A stretch of 64,000 bases of DNA from Prescottella equi (GTDB lineage Bacteria; Actinomycetota; Actinomycetes; Mycobacteriales; Mycobacteriaceae), in the NCBI RefSeq assembly GCF_002094305.1, contig NZ_LWTX01000001.1, positions 930,001 through 994,000 on the forward strand, given 5' to 3'. This document shows positions 35,773 through 44,588 of the stretch, piece by piece. A program made the translations under genes and the position numbers. Below the pieces are notes generated by a model, which ran no database searches, was not told the origin of the DNA, and saw only the letters and a program-made list of their open reading frames with translations. Within the stretch, counting starts at the first letter, position 1. The number at the start of each line of letters is the position of its first letter.

Positions 35773-37077
35773 GTGAACTCCCTGCATCTGACGGCCGACC
35801 GAATCGTCGAAATCGACACCACCCATCTGTGGCACCCCTACGGCGCGTTTCCTGCGTCGACGGCGTCGCTGGTCGTCGAGTCCGCCCAAGGGGCACGGCT
35901 CACGCTCGCCGACGGCACGGAACTGGTGGACGGGATGAGCTCGTGGTGGTCGGCCGTGCACGGGTATCGCAACCCGGTGCTCGACGCCGCCGTCACCGAC
36001 CAACTCGGACGGATGAGTCACGTGATGTTCGGCGGCCTCACCCACGCGCCCGCCGCGCGCCTCGCCGAACTCTTGGTCGAGATCACCCCCGCCGGACTCG
36101 ACAAGGTGTTCCTCGCCGACTCCGGCTCGGTGTCGGTGGAGGTCGCGGTGAAGATGTGCCTGCAGTACTGGCGCAGCCGCGGACGTCCCGAGAAGCACCG
36201 GTTGCTCACGTGGCGCGGCGGATACCACGGCGACACGTTCGCGCCGATGAGCGTCTGCGACCCCGACGGCGGCATGCACGCGATGTGGACCGACGTGCTC
36301 GCCCGGCAACTGTTTGCGCCCGCCCCGCCGCGCGACTTCGATCCCGGGTACGTCGCCGATTTCGAGGCCCTGGTGGTGGCGCATCGTGACGAACTCGCCG
36401 CGATCATCGTCGAACCCGTCGTCCAGGGTGCCGGCGGCATGCGGTTCCATCACCCCGATTACCTGCGCGAACTGCGCCGCATGTGCGACGAGCACGGTCT
36501 GCTGCTGGTGTTCGACGAGATCGCCACGGGCTTCGGCCGCACCGGAGAACTGTTCGCCGCGGACCACGCCGGGGTGGCGCCGGATGTCATGTGTGTGGGC
36601 AAGGCGCTCACCGGCGGCTACCTCACGCTCGCCGCGACGCTGTGCACGACCGCGGTCGCCGAGGTGATCAGCGCCGGCGAGGGCGGCGGCATCATGCACG
36701 GGCCCACGTTCATGGGGAACCCGATGGCGTGCGCGGTGGCGGTCGCCGCGGTGGAGTTGCTGCTCTCGCGCGATTGGCGTGCGGAGGTCGGGGCGCTGAA
36801 CACGGGACTGGGGCGCGGCCTCGCTCCCGCGTGGGACGTGCCCGGCGTGGTGGACGTGCGGGTCCTCGGGGGAATCGGCGTGATCGAACTCGCCGAACCC
36901 GTCGACATGCCGACGGTGACTGCGGCGGCGGTCGCCGCGGGCGTCTGGTTGCGTCCGTTCCGGAATCTGATCTACGCGATGCCGCCCTACGTGTGCACCG
37001 CCGAGGAGATCGACCGCATCGCCGCCGGAATGGTCGCGGCGGCGAGCAGCCAGTCCCGGAGTCGCGCCGAAATATGA
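35773..37077 (+). CDS. bioA: Adenosylmethionine-8-amino-7-oxononanoate aminotransferase
   Basis: A PLP enzyme that makes 7,8-diaminopelargonate from KAPA and SAM in biotin synthesis. 434 residues. It opens [13 protein letters not shown], then [48 protein letters not shown] and [13 protein letters not shown]. The PLP lysine is Lys277 ([13 protein letters not shown]), and [13 protein letters not shown] follows. The GTG at 35773 has no Shine-Dalgarno. TACAGT at 35759-35764 is suitably placed for a leaderless mRNA. It is followed after 156 bp by the separately controlled bioF-bioD pair. Confidence 0.96.
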   Translation: MNSLHLTADRIVEIDTTHLWHPYGAFPASTASLVVESAQGARLTLADGTELVDGMSSWWSAVHGYRNPVLDAAVTDQLGRMSHVMFGGLTHAPAARLAELLVEITPAGLDKVFLADSGSVSVEVAVKMCLQYWRSRGRPEKHRLLTWRGGYHGDTFAPMSVCDPDGGMHAMWTDVLARQLFAPAPPRDFDPGYVADFEALVVAHRDELAAIIVEPVVQGAGGMRFHHPDYLRELRRMCDEHGLLLVFDEIATGFGRTGELFAADHAGVAPDVMCVGKALTGGYLTLAATLCTTAVAEVISAGEGGGIMHGPTFMGNPMACAVAVAAVELLLSRDWRAEVGALNTGLGRGLAPAWDVPGVVDVRVLGGIGVIELAEPVDMPTVTAAAVAAGVWLRPFRNLIYAMPPYVCTAEEIDRIAAGMVAAASSQSRSRAEI

Positions 37078-37184
37078 TCTTCGTCGCTCCAGTCCGGGTG
37101 AGCACTGTGACGGCATCGGTCGGCGCACTCGGCCGCGGAATCCGGGTGGTGCGGTGGGCGGTCGAACGCGGACGACGAGGTCCG

Positions 37185-37223
37185 ATACAAGCTCACTTGA
37201 ACACCGTTCAAGTGAGCTTGTAT
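37185..37223 (+). promoter_or_regulatory. 39-bp perfect palindrome, probable BioQ-type biotin operator
   Basis: Arms ATACAAGCTCACTTGAAC (37185-37202) and its exact complement (37206-37223) around ACC. The centre TTGAAC-N3-GTTCAA resembles the TGAAC-N3-GTTAC core reported for the TetR-type repressor BioQ in Corynebacteriales. It covers the promoter of bioF completely. Confidence 0.75.
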
Positions 37224-37226
37224 GGT
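37198..37226 (+). promoter_or_regulatory. Sigma70-type promoter of bioF-bioD
   Basis: TTGAAC (37198-37203), 17-bp spacer, TATGGT (37221-37226). Transcription should start near 37233-37234, at or next to the GTG chosen for bioF, giving a leaderless mRNA. Confidence 0.6.
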
Positions 37227-37233
37227 GCTGCGG

Positions 37234-38388
37234 GTGGGTACCGATAACGCGGCTCTGGATTGGCTCGACGACGTCGAAAGGGCGCGGCGGGCGGCAGGAC
37301 TGCACCGCGAGCTGCGGGCCCGCAGCGAGATCGATCGGGTGGTCGACCTCGCGTCCAACGATTATCTGGGTCTCGTCCGGCACCCCGAGGTGGTCGACGG
37401 AGCTGTCGACGCCGTCCGGCGCTGGGGCGGGGGAGCGACCGGATCGCGCCTGGTCACCGGCACGACGTCCGACCACGAACTCCTCGAACGCGAGCTCGCC
37501 GCCTTCGTGGGAGCCGAGTCCGGGCTGGTGTTCGCAAGCGGATACGCCGCCAATCTCGGTGCAGTGACCGCACTTTCGGGTCAGGATGCGTTGATCGTGT
37601 CGGACGCCGGTTGTCACGCCTCACTCGTCGATGCGTGCCGGCTGTCACGGGCCCGCGTCGTCGTGGCGCCGCACGCCGACGTCGACTTCCTGCGCCGCGC
37701 ACTCGCCGAGCGAGCCGAGGAGCGTGCCCTCGTCCTCACCGACTCGGTGTTCAGCGCCGACGGCGACCTCGCTCCGCTGGCCGACATGCACCGGGTGTGC
37801 CGAGAGCACGGCGCCGTCCTGCTCGTCGACGAGGCGCACGGCATCGGCGTGCGCGGCCGCGGTGGTCGCGGACTCGTCCACGAGATGGGCCTGGCCGGGG
37901 AACCGGACGTCGTCGTCACCGCGACACTGTCGAAGTCTCTCGCGAGCCAGGGTGGTGCGGTACTCGCGTCGCGGAAAGTCCGTGCACACCTGATCGACGC
38001 GGCACGCACGTTCATCTTCGACACCGGCCTGGCGCCCGCCGCGGTGGGCGCTGCCCGGGCGGCGCTGTCGGTGCTCAGGCGAGAGCCGCAGCGGGCGACC
38101 GCCGTCCTGGACCGCGCCCGCGACCTCGCCCGCATCACCGGGGCCGCCGACCCCGAGTCGGCCGTGGTGTCGGTGGTGCTGGGCGATCCGGAGGTGGCGG
38201 TCGCGGCCGCGGCGGCCTGCCGGGACCGCGGCCTGCACGTGGGCTGTTTCCGCCCACCATCCGTCCCGGAGGGCACGTCGCGCCTGCGTCTGACGGCGCG
38301 GGCGACGATCGATTCCGCCGAGATGGCAGTCATCGAATCCGTTCTGGCAGAAGTTCTCTCGGAGCGTCGCGCAGGGGTGCCGGCATGA
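37234..38388 (+). CDS. bioF: 8-amino-7-oxononanoate synthase
   Basis: A PLP enzyme that joins pimeloyl thioester and alanine to KAPA. About 384 residues from the chosen start. Motifs are [24 protein letters not shown]-like [38 protein letters not shown] and the PLP lysine Lys234 ([11 protein letters not shown]). The ATG at 37222 lies inside the operator palindrome and would precede the expected transcription start, so GTG 37234 is preferred. bioF and bioD overlap by 4 nt (ATGA). Confidence 0.94.
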   Translation: MGTDNAALDWLDDVERARRAAGLHRELRARSEIDRVVDLASNDYLGLVRHPEVVDGAVDAVRRWGGGATGSRLVTGTTSDHELLERELAAFVGAESGLVFASGYAANLGAVTALSGQDALIVSDAGCHASLVDACRLSRARVVVAPHADVDFLRRALAERAEERALVLTDSVFSADGDLAPLADMHRVCREHGAVLLVDEAHGIGVRGRGGRGLVHEMGLAGEPDVVVTATLSKSLASQGGAVLASRKVRAHLIDAARTFIFDTGLAPAAVGAARAALSVLRREPQRATAVLDRARDLARITGAADPESAVVSVVLGDPEVAVAAAAACRDRGLHVGCFRPPSVPEGTSRLRLTARATIDSAEMAVIESVLAEVLSERRAGVPA

Positions 38389-39080
38389 GTGTTCTCGTGA
38401 TCTCCGGAACGTCCACCGACGTCGGCAAGACCGTCGTCACCGCCGCGCTCGCCGCCGCGTTGCGCGCCGCAGGTCAGTCGGTTGCGGTGTGCAAGCCCGC
38501 ACAGACCGGCGTCACGGTCGACGAACCCGGCGATCTGGCGGAGGTGACCAGGCTCAGCGGCGTGACCGCGACCGTCGAGTTGGCGCGATACCCGGAACCG
38601 CTGGCTCCCGACACCGCCGCGCGCCGCGCTGCGCTGCCGATGCTGACGCAACCCGAGGTGGTTGCCGCGACACGCGATCTCGACGCCCGACACGCCGTGA
38701 CGCTGGTGGAGGGCGCGGGCGGGCTGTTGGTGCGACTCGGCGCCGACGGGTTCACGGTTCGCGACGTGGCAGCCGAACTCGGTGCCCCCGTCGTCGTGGT
38801 GGCCGCTGCCGGTCTGGGCACCCTCAATCACTGCGCGCTCACGGCCGAAGCGCTTGCCGCTGCGGGCGTGAAGTGCAGCGGGTTCGTCGTCGGATCCTGG
38901 CCTCGGCGTCCGGATCTCGCGGCCCGCTGCAACCTCCACGATCTGCCCGCCGTCACCGGGTCCGCGGTGGTCGGGCGCGTGCCCGAGGGCGTCGCGGGCT
39001 CGGACGCCGCCGGATTCGCCGCGACCGCGCCCACGTGGTTCGAGCCCGACTGGCTCGACTCGCTGTTGATCAGACGATGA
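38385..39080 (+). CDS. bioD: ATP-dependent dethiobiotin synthetase
   Basis: It closes the ureido ring of dethiobiotin from diaminopelargonate, CO2 and ATP. 231 residues. The P-loop variant GTSTDVGKT is at 8-16, KPAQTGV near 37-43, and [11 protein letters not shown] near 109-119. The start overlaps the bioF stop, giving translational coupling. The stop overlaps the convergent hypothetical by 11 bp. bioB is not in this window. Confidence 0.95.
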   Translation: MSVLVISGTSTDVGKTVVTAALAAALRAAGQSVAVCKPAQTGVTVDEPGDLAEVTRLSGVTATVELARYPEPLAPDTAARRAALPMLTQPEVVAATRDLDARHAVTLVEGAGGLLVRLGADGFTVRDVAAELGAPVVVVAAAGLGTLNHCALTAEALAAAGVKCSGFVVGSWPRRPDLAARCNLHDLPAVTGSAVVGRVPEGVAGSDAAGFAATAPTWFEPDWLDSLLIRR

Positions 39081-39585
39081 TGCGGCAGTAAAGCCGCTCG
39101 CCGCGGGATGCCGCAATGCTGGCCAGTTCGGCCAACGCGACGACGAACGGGACCGACTCCTCCGACGGCTCCGCATCTTCGTCGAAGATCCATTCGCGCG
39201 CCGCGGCGATCAGTGCGCTCGGATCGGAAGCGGCCAGTGCAGTGCGCAATTCGTCGGCGACGGACAGTACGAACGCGTCACCGTCCTCGCTGTCCGCCAC
39301 CATGGATCCGTGCCTCGGGCCGGTCTTGACGTCGTCATAGCTGCGTCCGGTGAGCACCGCCTCGAGCTGCCCGAGCGAGACCTTCGGGTCGATCCCCTTC
39401 GCCTGCAGAACCGGCGTTTCGCTCGCGGCGGTCCGTACCCGGGGGCGGGTGGCTTCGTCCGGCGAGATGCGGTAGAGCTCCTCGGTCGCGGCGATGTCGT
39501 CCGGCTCTAGGTCGAGCAGATCGTCGAGAGCCGCCGCCGCGGCCTCGTCGGACGGCGCGGAGAAATAGTCGGTAATAGCGGACAT
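39070..39585 (-). CDS. Hypothetical protein, 171 residues
   Basis: A soluble, acidic, alanine-rich protein with no motif I recognise. The start [22 protein letters not shown] at ATG 39585 is preferred over the ATG at 39633 because the latter adds a basic stretch unlike the rest. There is no clear ribosome site, so it may be leaderless. It has an all-helical N-terminus, a middle with [18 protein letters not shown] and [16 protein letters not shown], and ends LYCRIIV. It could be a small regulatory or immunity-type protein, but nothing supports either. Confidence 0.5.
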   Translation of the reverse strand: MSAITDYFSAPSDEAAAAALDDLLDLEPDDIAATEELYRISPDEATRPRVRTAASETPVLQAKGIDPKVSLGQLEAVLTGRSYDDVKTGPRHGSMVADSEDGDAFVLSVADELRTALAASDPSALIAAAREWIFDEDAEPSEESVPFVVALAELASIAASRGERLYCRIIV

Positions 39586-39701
39586 GTCGGCATCGTTGCA
39601 CAGCCGACCGACTGGCCGGGCCGGCAGCTCCACACGGAACTTCGGGCGGGACGGAATCTATGGATTATCCGAACAGGGTTGCGGCCCGTCGGCCTGAACG
39701 G

Positions 39702-39738
39702 CCCCGGGTCCGGCACCGAAACGGCACCGGACCCGGGG
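39702..39738 (-). terminator. Terminator of the ahp transcript
   Basis: 12-bp perfect stem CCCCGGGTCCGG / CCGGACCCGGGG with a 13-nt loop, just past the ahpF stop on the minus strand. Confidence 0.8.
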
Positions 39739-39755
39739 GTCGTCATGGGAGAGCG

Positions 39756-41345
39756 TCAGCCGACCGCTGCCGCCGACTCCTCTTCCGGAGCGCTGGTGCG
39801 GATCAGGTGATCGAACGCGGACAGGGCAGCCGTCGCTCCTGCTCCGGCAGCGATCACGATCTGCTTGAACGGAACCGTCGTGCAGTCACCCGCGGCGAAC
39901 ACGCCCGGCACCGACGTCTGACCGCGGTCGTCGACGACGATCTCTCCGCGCGGCGACAGGTCGACGCTGCCGTCCAGCCACTCGGTGTTGGGGAGCAGGC
40001 CGATCTGCACGAACACGCCCTCGAGGTCGACGGTGTGCGACTCGTCGGTGGTGCGGTCGGTGTAGGTGAGGCCGGTGACCTTGCTGCCGTCGCCGAGAAC
40101 CTCGGTGGTGAGGGTGCTGAGCAGGATGGTCACGTTCGGCAGGCTGCGCAGCTTGCGCTGCAGCACCTCGTCGGCGCGCAGCACCGAGTCGAACTCGACG
40201 AGCGTGACGTGCGAGACGATGCCCGCGAGGTCGATGGCCGCCTCGACACCCGAGTTGCCGCCGCCGATGACCGCGACGCGCTTGCCCTTGAACAGCGGAC
40301 CGTCGCAGTGCGGGCAGTAGGTGACGCCCTTGTTCCGGTACTCGGTCTCGCCGGGCACGTTCATCGAGCGCCAGCGCGCACCTGTCGACAGGATCACCGT
40401 GCGGGCGAGAAGCGAAGCGCCGCTCTCCAGTTCGACCTCGACGAGGCCGTTCTCGGTGGCCGCCGGCACGAGCTTCGCGGCACGCTGGGTGTTCATGAGG
40501 TCGACGTCGTACTGGCGCACGTGGTTCTCGAGTGCAGCGCCGAACTTCGGGCCCTCGGTGTAGGGGACCGAGATGTAGTTCTCGATCGCCATCGTGTCGA
40601 GGACCTGACCGCCGAAGCGCTCGGCGGCGATGCCGGTGCGAATCCCCTTGCGGGCAGCGTAGATCGCGGCCGCAGCTCCGGCCGGGCCGCCACCCACGAC
40701 GAGCACGTCGAACGGGTCCTTCTCCGCGATCGCGGCTGCCGCGCGATCGGCGGCGCCGTCGTCGAGCTTGTTGACGATCTCGGGGAGGCTCATCCGACCG
40801 GAGCCGAAGAGTTCACCGTTGAGGTACACGGTGGGCACCGCCATGATCTGCCGGCCGTCGACCTCGTCCTGGTAGAGCGCACCATCGATCGCGACGTGGC
40901 TGACACCGGGGTTGAGCACGGCCATCAGGTTCAGTGCCTGGACGACGTCGGGGCAGTTCTGGCAGGACAGCGAGAAGTAGGTCTCGAAGTGGTACTTGCC
41001 TTCGAGTCCCTGGACCTGCTCGAGCACCTCGGGGGCTTCCTTCGACGGGTAGCCGCCGACCTGGAGCAATGCGAGTGCGAGCGAGGTGAATTCGTGACCG
41101 AGGGGGATGCCGGCGAAGCGGACCTCGATGTCGGTGCCGACGCGGCGGATGGCGAACGACGGGCGCCGGGCGTCGTCGTCGAGACGCTCATAGGTGATCT
41201 TGTCCGACATCGCGGCGATCTCGGTGAGCAGTTCGGCGAGTTCGGCCGACTTGGCTCCGTCGTCGAGGGAGGACACGAGCTCGATCGGCAGGGTCAACCG
41301 CTCGAGGAGGGACTTCAGTTGGGCGGCGAGGGGGGCGTCGAGCAT
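39756..41345 (-). CDS. ahpF: Alkyl hydroperoxide reductase subunit F
   Basis: An FAD/NADH-dependent disulfide reductase that recycles AhpC. 529 residues. It has a tandem thioredoxin-like N-terminal domain with the active CxxC pair Cys128/Cys131 (CQNCP), then a thioredoxin-reductase-like part with GGGPAG (218-223), redox pair Cys344/Cys347 (YCPHCDGP), NADPH-type [10 protein letters not shown] and GVFAAGDCT. The ATG follows GGAG. It lies 176 bp downstream of ahpC with a hairpin in between. Mycobacteria use AhpD for this step, so an AhpF partner is a notable difference. Confidence 0.95.
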   Translation of the reverse strand: MLDAPLAAQLKSLLERLTLPIELVSSLDDGAKSAELAELLTEIAAMSDKITYERLDDDARRPSFAIRRVGTDIEVRFAGIPLGHEFTSLALALLQVGGYPSKEAPEVLEQVQGLEGKYHFETYFSLSCQNCPDVVQALNLMAVLNPGVSHVAIDGALYQDEVDGRQIMAVPTVYLNGELFGSGRMSLPEIVNKLDDGAADRAAAAIAEKDPFDVLVVGGGPAGAAAAIYAARKGIRTGIAAERFGGQVLDTMAIENYISVPYTEGPKFGAALENHVRQYDVDLMNTQRAAKLVPAATENGLVEVELESGASLLARTVILSTGARWRSMNVPGETEYRNKGVTYCPHCDGPLFKGKRVAVIGGGNSGVEAAIDLAGIVSHVTLVEFDSVLRADEVLQRKLRSLPNVTILLSTLTTEVLGDGSKVTGLTYTDRTTDESHTVDLEGVFVQIGLLPNTEWLDGSVDLSPRGEIVVDDRGQTSVPGVFAAGDCTTVPFKQIVIAAGAGATAALSAFDHLIRTSAPEEESAAAVG

Positions 41346-41454
41346 GCGGATCTACTCCATCCGTGGGGAAGGCTGTGATCGGGGAAGTGGACCTTGTTAC
41401 TCCTGCGGTCCGGACAGGTGCGGGGTGGTGCTGGTCGAGACGGAAGCGGGGTGG

Positions 41455-41485
41455 GGCGCGGGCCCGTGGCGTCCGGGCCCGCGCC
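41455..41485 (-). terminator. Intercistronic hairpin between ahpC and ahpF
   Basis: 12-bp perfect stem GGCGCGGGCCCG / CGGGCCCGCGCC with a 7-nt loop. It could act as a partial terminator or RNA-stability element, keeping ahpC mRNA above ahpF. Confidence 0.6.
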
Positions 41486-41521
41486 GCCCGTGGCGACTTA
41501 CGTCAGCTGATTCGACTTACG

Positions 41522-42085
41522 TCAGATCTTGCCGACGAGATCCAGCGACGGAGCGAGGGTCTCTTCGCCCTCTTCCCACTTGGCCGGGCAGACCTCGCCC
41601 GGGTGCGAGCGGACGTACTGAGCGGCCTTGACCTTGCGCAGCAGCTCGGCAGCGTTGCGGCCGATGCCCTCCGCGGTGATCTCCATGAACTGGACGACAC
41701 CGTCGGGATCGACGAGGAAGGTACCGCGGTCGGCCAGGCCCTGGTTCTCGCGGAGCACCTCGAAGTTGGTGCTGATCTCGAGGGTCGGGTCGCCGATCAT
41801 CGCGTACTGGATCTTGCCGATGGTCTCGGAGGAGTCGTGCCACGCCTTGTGCGTGAAGTGGGTGTCGGTGGACACCGAGAAGACCTCGACGCCGAGGCGC
41901 TGCAGCTCCTCGTAGTGATCGGCGAGGTCACCGAGCTCCGTCGGGCAGACGAAGGTGAAGTCGGCCGGGTAGAAGAAGAAGATCGCCCACTTGCCCTTGA
42001 TGTCCTCGTCGGACACGTCGACGAATGCGCCGTTCTTGTACGCGGTCGCGGAGAAGGGCTTGATCTGCTTGTTGATCAGGGCCAT
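41522..42085 (-). CDS. ahpC: Alkyl hydroperoxide reductase subunit C (peroxiredoxin)
   Basis: A 187-residue typical 2-Cys peroxiredoxin that reduces organic peroxides, H2O2 and peroxynitrite. The peroxidatic Cys47 is in [14 protein letters not shown], and the resolving Cys166 in EVCPAKW near the C-terminus. The length and N-terminus ([16 protein letters not shown]) match the AhpC1/enterobacterial type that works with AhpF. AGAGG is 5 nt before the ATG. The promoter region carries an OxyR-like operator. Confidence 0.97.
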   Translation of the reverse strand: MALINKQIKPFSATAYKNGAFVDVSDEDIKGKWAIFFFYPADFTFVCPTELGDLADHYEELQRLGVEVFSVSTDTHFTHKAWHDSSETIGKIQYAMIGDPTLEISTNFEVLRENQGLADRGTFLVDPDGVVQFMEITAEGIGRNAAELLRKVKAAQYVRSHPGEVCPAKWEEGEETLAPSLDLVGKI

Positions 42086-42142
42086 TTGAACCTCTGTTCG
42101 GTCGAAGTTGAATACCAGACGTTCTAGAGGTTAGCCAAGAAT

Positions 42143-42180
42143 CATAGATAGTTCCAATCTATGAGGTCTACTTCATAGAT
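42143..42180 (-). promoter_or_regulatory. OxyR-type operator upstream of ahpC
   Basis: CATAGAT-N7-ATCTATG at 42143-42163 contains ATAG-T-T-CCA-A-T-CTAT, an exact match to the OxyR half pattern ATAGNTNNNANCTAT. A third CATAGAT copy lies at 42174-42180, giving the extended tetrameric layout typical of OxyR. Confidence 0.7.
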
Positions 42181-42242
42181 ACGCTTTACCTATCAATGCT
42201 GAAGGCAGGGTTTCGGGCAAAACCGGCGCGTCGACGTCGATC

Positions 42243-42269
42243 CTCGCCGCCCGGCGCCCGGGCGGCGAG
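42243..42269 (-). terminator. Terminator after the luciferase-like oxidoreductase gene
   Basis: 11-bp stem CTCGCCGCCCG / CGGGCGGCGAG with a 5-nt loop, about 20 bp past the stop on the minus strand. Confidence 0.75.
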
Positions 42270-42288
42270 AGTCGACGGTCCTGCCTCG

Positions 42289-43164
42289 TCAGGGCACGTT
42301 GGCGATCACCGATTCCGCGTAGTTCTCCAGGTTCGCGATCTTCTGCGCGAGCGGTTCGGCGTCCGGGGCGACGTCGTAGGAGTTGCGGAAGCCGACGATC
42401 ACATCGGTGACGCCTTTGTCTTCGAGGCGCTTGATCCCGTCCACCGTGTAGGCCTCGGCGGAGGCGACGTGGATCTCGAACGGAGTGTCCGACTTGCCCT
42501 CGGCGGCCCGGATCTTCTGCAGCCGGTCCAGCATCCGGTCGAGTTCCTCGGGATCGCCGCCAGCGTGGGTCCAGCCGTCGCCACGCACCACGGCCCGGCG
42601 CAGTGCTGCGTCACTGTGGCCGCCGATCAGGATCGGAATCGGCTGCGTCGGAACGGGATTGATCTTGATTGACGGTACGTCGAAGATCTCGCCGTGATAC
42701 TCGAAGTATCCGCCACCGGTCAGTCCTCGCACGATGTCGATCGCCTCGTCGGTCCGGCGCCCGCGGCGCTCCCACGGCACATCCATGATCTGGAAATCGT
42801 CGGGCCAGGGGCTCACGCCCACGCCCAGGCGCAGGCGGTTGCCGGTCAGGTACGCCACGGATGCGGCCTGCTTGGCGACCAGCACCGGCGGGCGGACGGG
42901 GAGCTTGAGTACGAAGGTCGTGAACCGCAGCGTGCTGGTCGCCGCACCCAGCGCCATCGCGAGAATCATCGCCTCGATGAACGGCTTGTTCTCGAGGAAC
43001 TCACGGCTGCCGTCCGGGGTGTACGGGTAGACCGAGTCCGATTCCTCCGGGTAGCAGATGCTGTCCGCGATGGTCATGGAGTCGAAGCCGACGCGCTCGG
43101 CCGCCTGCGCGAGCGGAACGTAGAAGTCGGGATCGGTCATGGACTCGGCATAGGTGAATCGCAC
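42289..43164 (-). CDS. LLM-class (luciferase-like) oxidoreductase, likely F420-dependent
   Basis: A 291-residue TIM-barrel flavin/F420 enzyme. Family text includes FVPLAQ-like YVPLAQAAERVGFDSMTIADS, LRFTTFVLKLPVRPPVLVAKQAASVAYLTGNRLRLGVGVSPWPDDF, PILIGGHSDAALRRAVVRGDGW and a closing region of DVIVGFRNSY. GAAGGAG 7 nt upstream fixes GTG 43164, although the frame runs to 43236. Actinobacterial members of this subgroup usually bind coenzyme F420. The substrate is unknown. It stands alone, with its own terminator. Confidence 0.85.
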   Translation of the reverse strand: MRFTYAESMTDPDFYVPLAQAAERVGFDSMTIADSICYPEESDSVYPYTPDGSREFLENKPFIEAMILAMALGAATSTLRFTTFVLKLPVRPPVLVAKQAASVAYLTGNRLRLGVGVSPWPDDFQIMDVPWERRGRRTDEAIDIVRGLTGGGYFEYHGEIFDVPSIKINPVPTQPIPILIGGHSDAALRRAVVRGDGWTHAGGDPEELDRMLDRLQKIRAAEGKSDTPFEIHVASAEAYTVDGIKRLEDKGVTDVIVGFRNSYDVAPDAEPLAQKIANLENYAESVIANVP

Positions 43165-43331
43165 GGACGGGCTCCTTCGATCGAGTGCCGGGGCGGGGTT
43201 CGCCCCGACGCCCCATCCTGGAGTGGTCTGCATCACATGTCAGCGCTCCTCCCGCTGCGTGGGAAGGTGTTCGCGGTACCTCGTCGGCGGATCTCGATCG
43301 ATCGACGGCGTCGACGCGGAGGCTGACGTAC

Positions 43332-43347
43332 TGTGAGTGGCATCACA
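43332..43347 (+). promoter_or_regulatory. Perfect CRP/GlxR-type site upstream of the SDH1 operon
   Basis: TGTGA-GTGGCA-TCACA, the full CRP consensus, centred about 82 bp before the first start codon of the operon. Confidence 0.7.
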
Positions 43348-43421
43348 CCGTGTAGGCAGATCGGGCGCGACAGGCAGCCCCGCCGCCACCCGATCCGACC
43401 GACGTTTGTGCGGAGGTACGG

Positions 43422-43706
43422 ATGACCACCACCGAAGTGATGGATTTGCAGCGCACGATCGGGCATCTGCGTCAGTGCGTCGGATCGTTGCGAGAGAGGT
43501 ACGGCGACGCGTCCGCCGTGCGGCGACTGGCCAACGACGTCGATCGACTCGACATCGACGCCCACGATCTGAGCGAATCGCCGCCGCGTCCGACGTCCGG
43601 CGCCACCGCCGAGCGAGTGCAGGTGCCGGACACCCCGTACGACCGCTCGCTGTGGCAGGGCGCGGACGACGAGGGACTCGGCGGCAACCCCCACGAGAAC
43701 ACGTGA
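43422..43706 (+). CDS. Small conserved protein of the SDH1 operon (Rv0250c-like)
   Basis: A 94-residue soluble protein with GGAGG 5 nt before the ATG. The N-terminal helix (LQRTIGHLRQCVGSLRERYGD) and the disordered Pro/Ser C-terminus carry no known motif. Its position, size and reading-frame overlap with the next gene (GTGA) match Rv0250c, the hypothetical that precedes the SDH1 genes in Mycobacterium tuberculosis. A role in assembly or regulation of the complex is possible but unproven. Confidence 0.75.
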   Translation: MTTTEVMDLQRTIGHLRQCVGSLRERYGDASAVRRLANDVDRLDIDAHDLSESPPRPTSGATAERVQVPDTPYDRSLWQGADDEGLGGNPHENT

Positions 43707-44521
43707 GGGCGCCGCGGGTGACCGAGATCGGCGCGCCGCCGCCGGCTCGGGCGGACATCCGTGCGCGCACCCTGCGCACCGACCGGTGGTGGCTGGCGCC
43801 GCTGCTCACCACCCTCGGCCTCGCGGTCTTCGTCGTGTATGCGACCGTCCGTTCGTTCGTGCGGACCGCGTACTGGGTCGACGACTACCACTACCTGACG
43901 CCGTTCTACTCGCCGTGCATCAGCGAGTCGTGCGTGCCGGGAGCCAGCCACTTCGGGACGTGGGTGGGCGAGCTGCCGATGTGGATTCCGCTGGGATTCC
44001 TCGTCCTGCCGTTCCTGCTCGGCTTTCGGCTCACCTGCTACTACTACCGCAAGGCCTACTACCGGTCGATCTGGCTGGCGCCGCCCGCATGCGCGGTGGC
44101 GGAACCGCACTCCACGTATTCGGGTGAGACCCGCTTTCCGCTGATCGTGCAGAACGTCCACCGGTACTTCTTCTATGTCGCGCTGGTGGTCTCGCTCGTC
44201 AACACGTACGACGCGGTTCGCGCCTACGAGGGGCCGAACGGCAGCTTCGGGCTCGGCGTGGGGAGTCTGATCATCACCGGCAACGTGATCCTGCTCTGGG
44301 CGTACACGTTGTCGTGCCATTCGTGCCGCCACGTCACCGGCGGACGGCTCAAACATTTCTCGGCGCACCCGATCCGCTACCGGCTGTGGACGTGGGTGAG
44401 CAGGCTCAACACCCGGCACATGCAGCTGGCGTGGACCACGCTCGGGACGCTGATCGTCACCGACTTCTACATCATGCTGGTGGCGAGCGGCACGATCTCC
44501 GACCTGCGATTGATCAACTGA
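43703..44521 (+). CDS. Succinate dehydrogenase 1 membrane anchor subunit
   Basis: A 272-residue protein with about five helices, resembling Rv0249c, which takes the place of SdhC/SdhD in the SDH1-type enzyme. Histidines sit in or near helices (VQNVHRYFFY, CHSCRHVTGGRLKHFSAHP, NTRHMQLAW) and could bind haem or form the quinone site. The gene starts at GTG 43703, overlapping the previous stop; an in-frame GTG at 43718 is the alternative. The flavoprotein gene follows after 67 bp. Confidence 0.85.
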   Translation: MRAPRVTEIGAPPPARADIRARTLRTDRWWLAPLLTTLGLAVFVVYATVRSFVRTAYWVDDYHYLTPFYSPCISESCVPGASHFGTWVGELPMWIPLGFLVLPFLLGFRLTCYYYRKAYYRSIWLAPPACAVAEPHSTYSGETRFPLIVQNVHRYFFYVALVVSLVNTYDAVRAYEGPNGSFGLGVGSLIITGNVILLWAYTLSCHSCRHVTGGRLKHFSAHPIRYRLWTWVSRLNTRHMQLAWTTLGTLIVTDFYIMLVASGTISDLRLIN

Positions 44522-44588
44522 GTTCCACCGATTCCGGCGTCGGCACCGAGACGCTCGCCGGACGGATGTACCGAATGGGGGAGTGCGC

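Noticed and set aside
35658-35822. N-terminal extension of the acyltransferase to 35822
   Set aside because: It would overlap the divergent bioA start; the extension has no membrane or domain features and a ribosome site supports GTG 35657.
42196-42672. Plus-strand frame beside ahpC as a possible oxyR
   Set aside because: No helix-turn-helix or LysR features; it is antisense to the luciferase-like gene.
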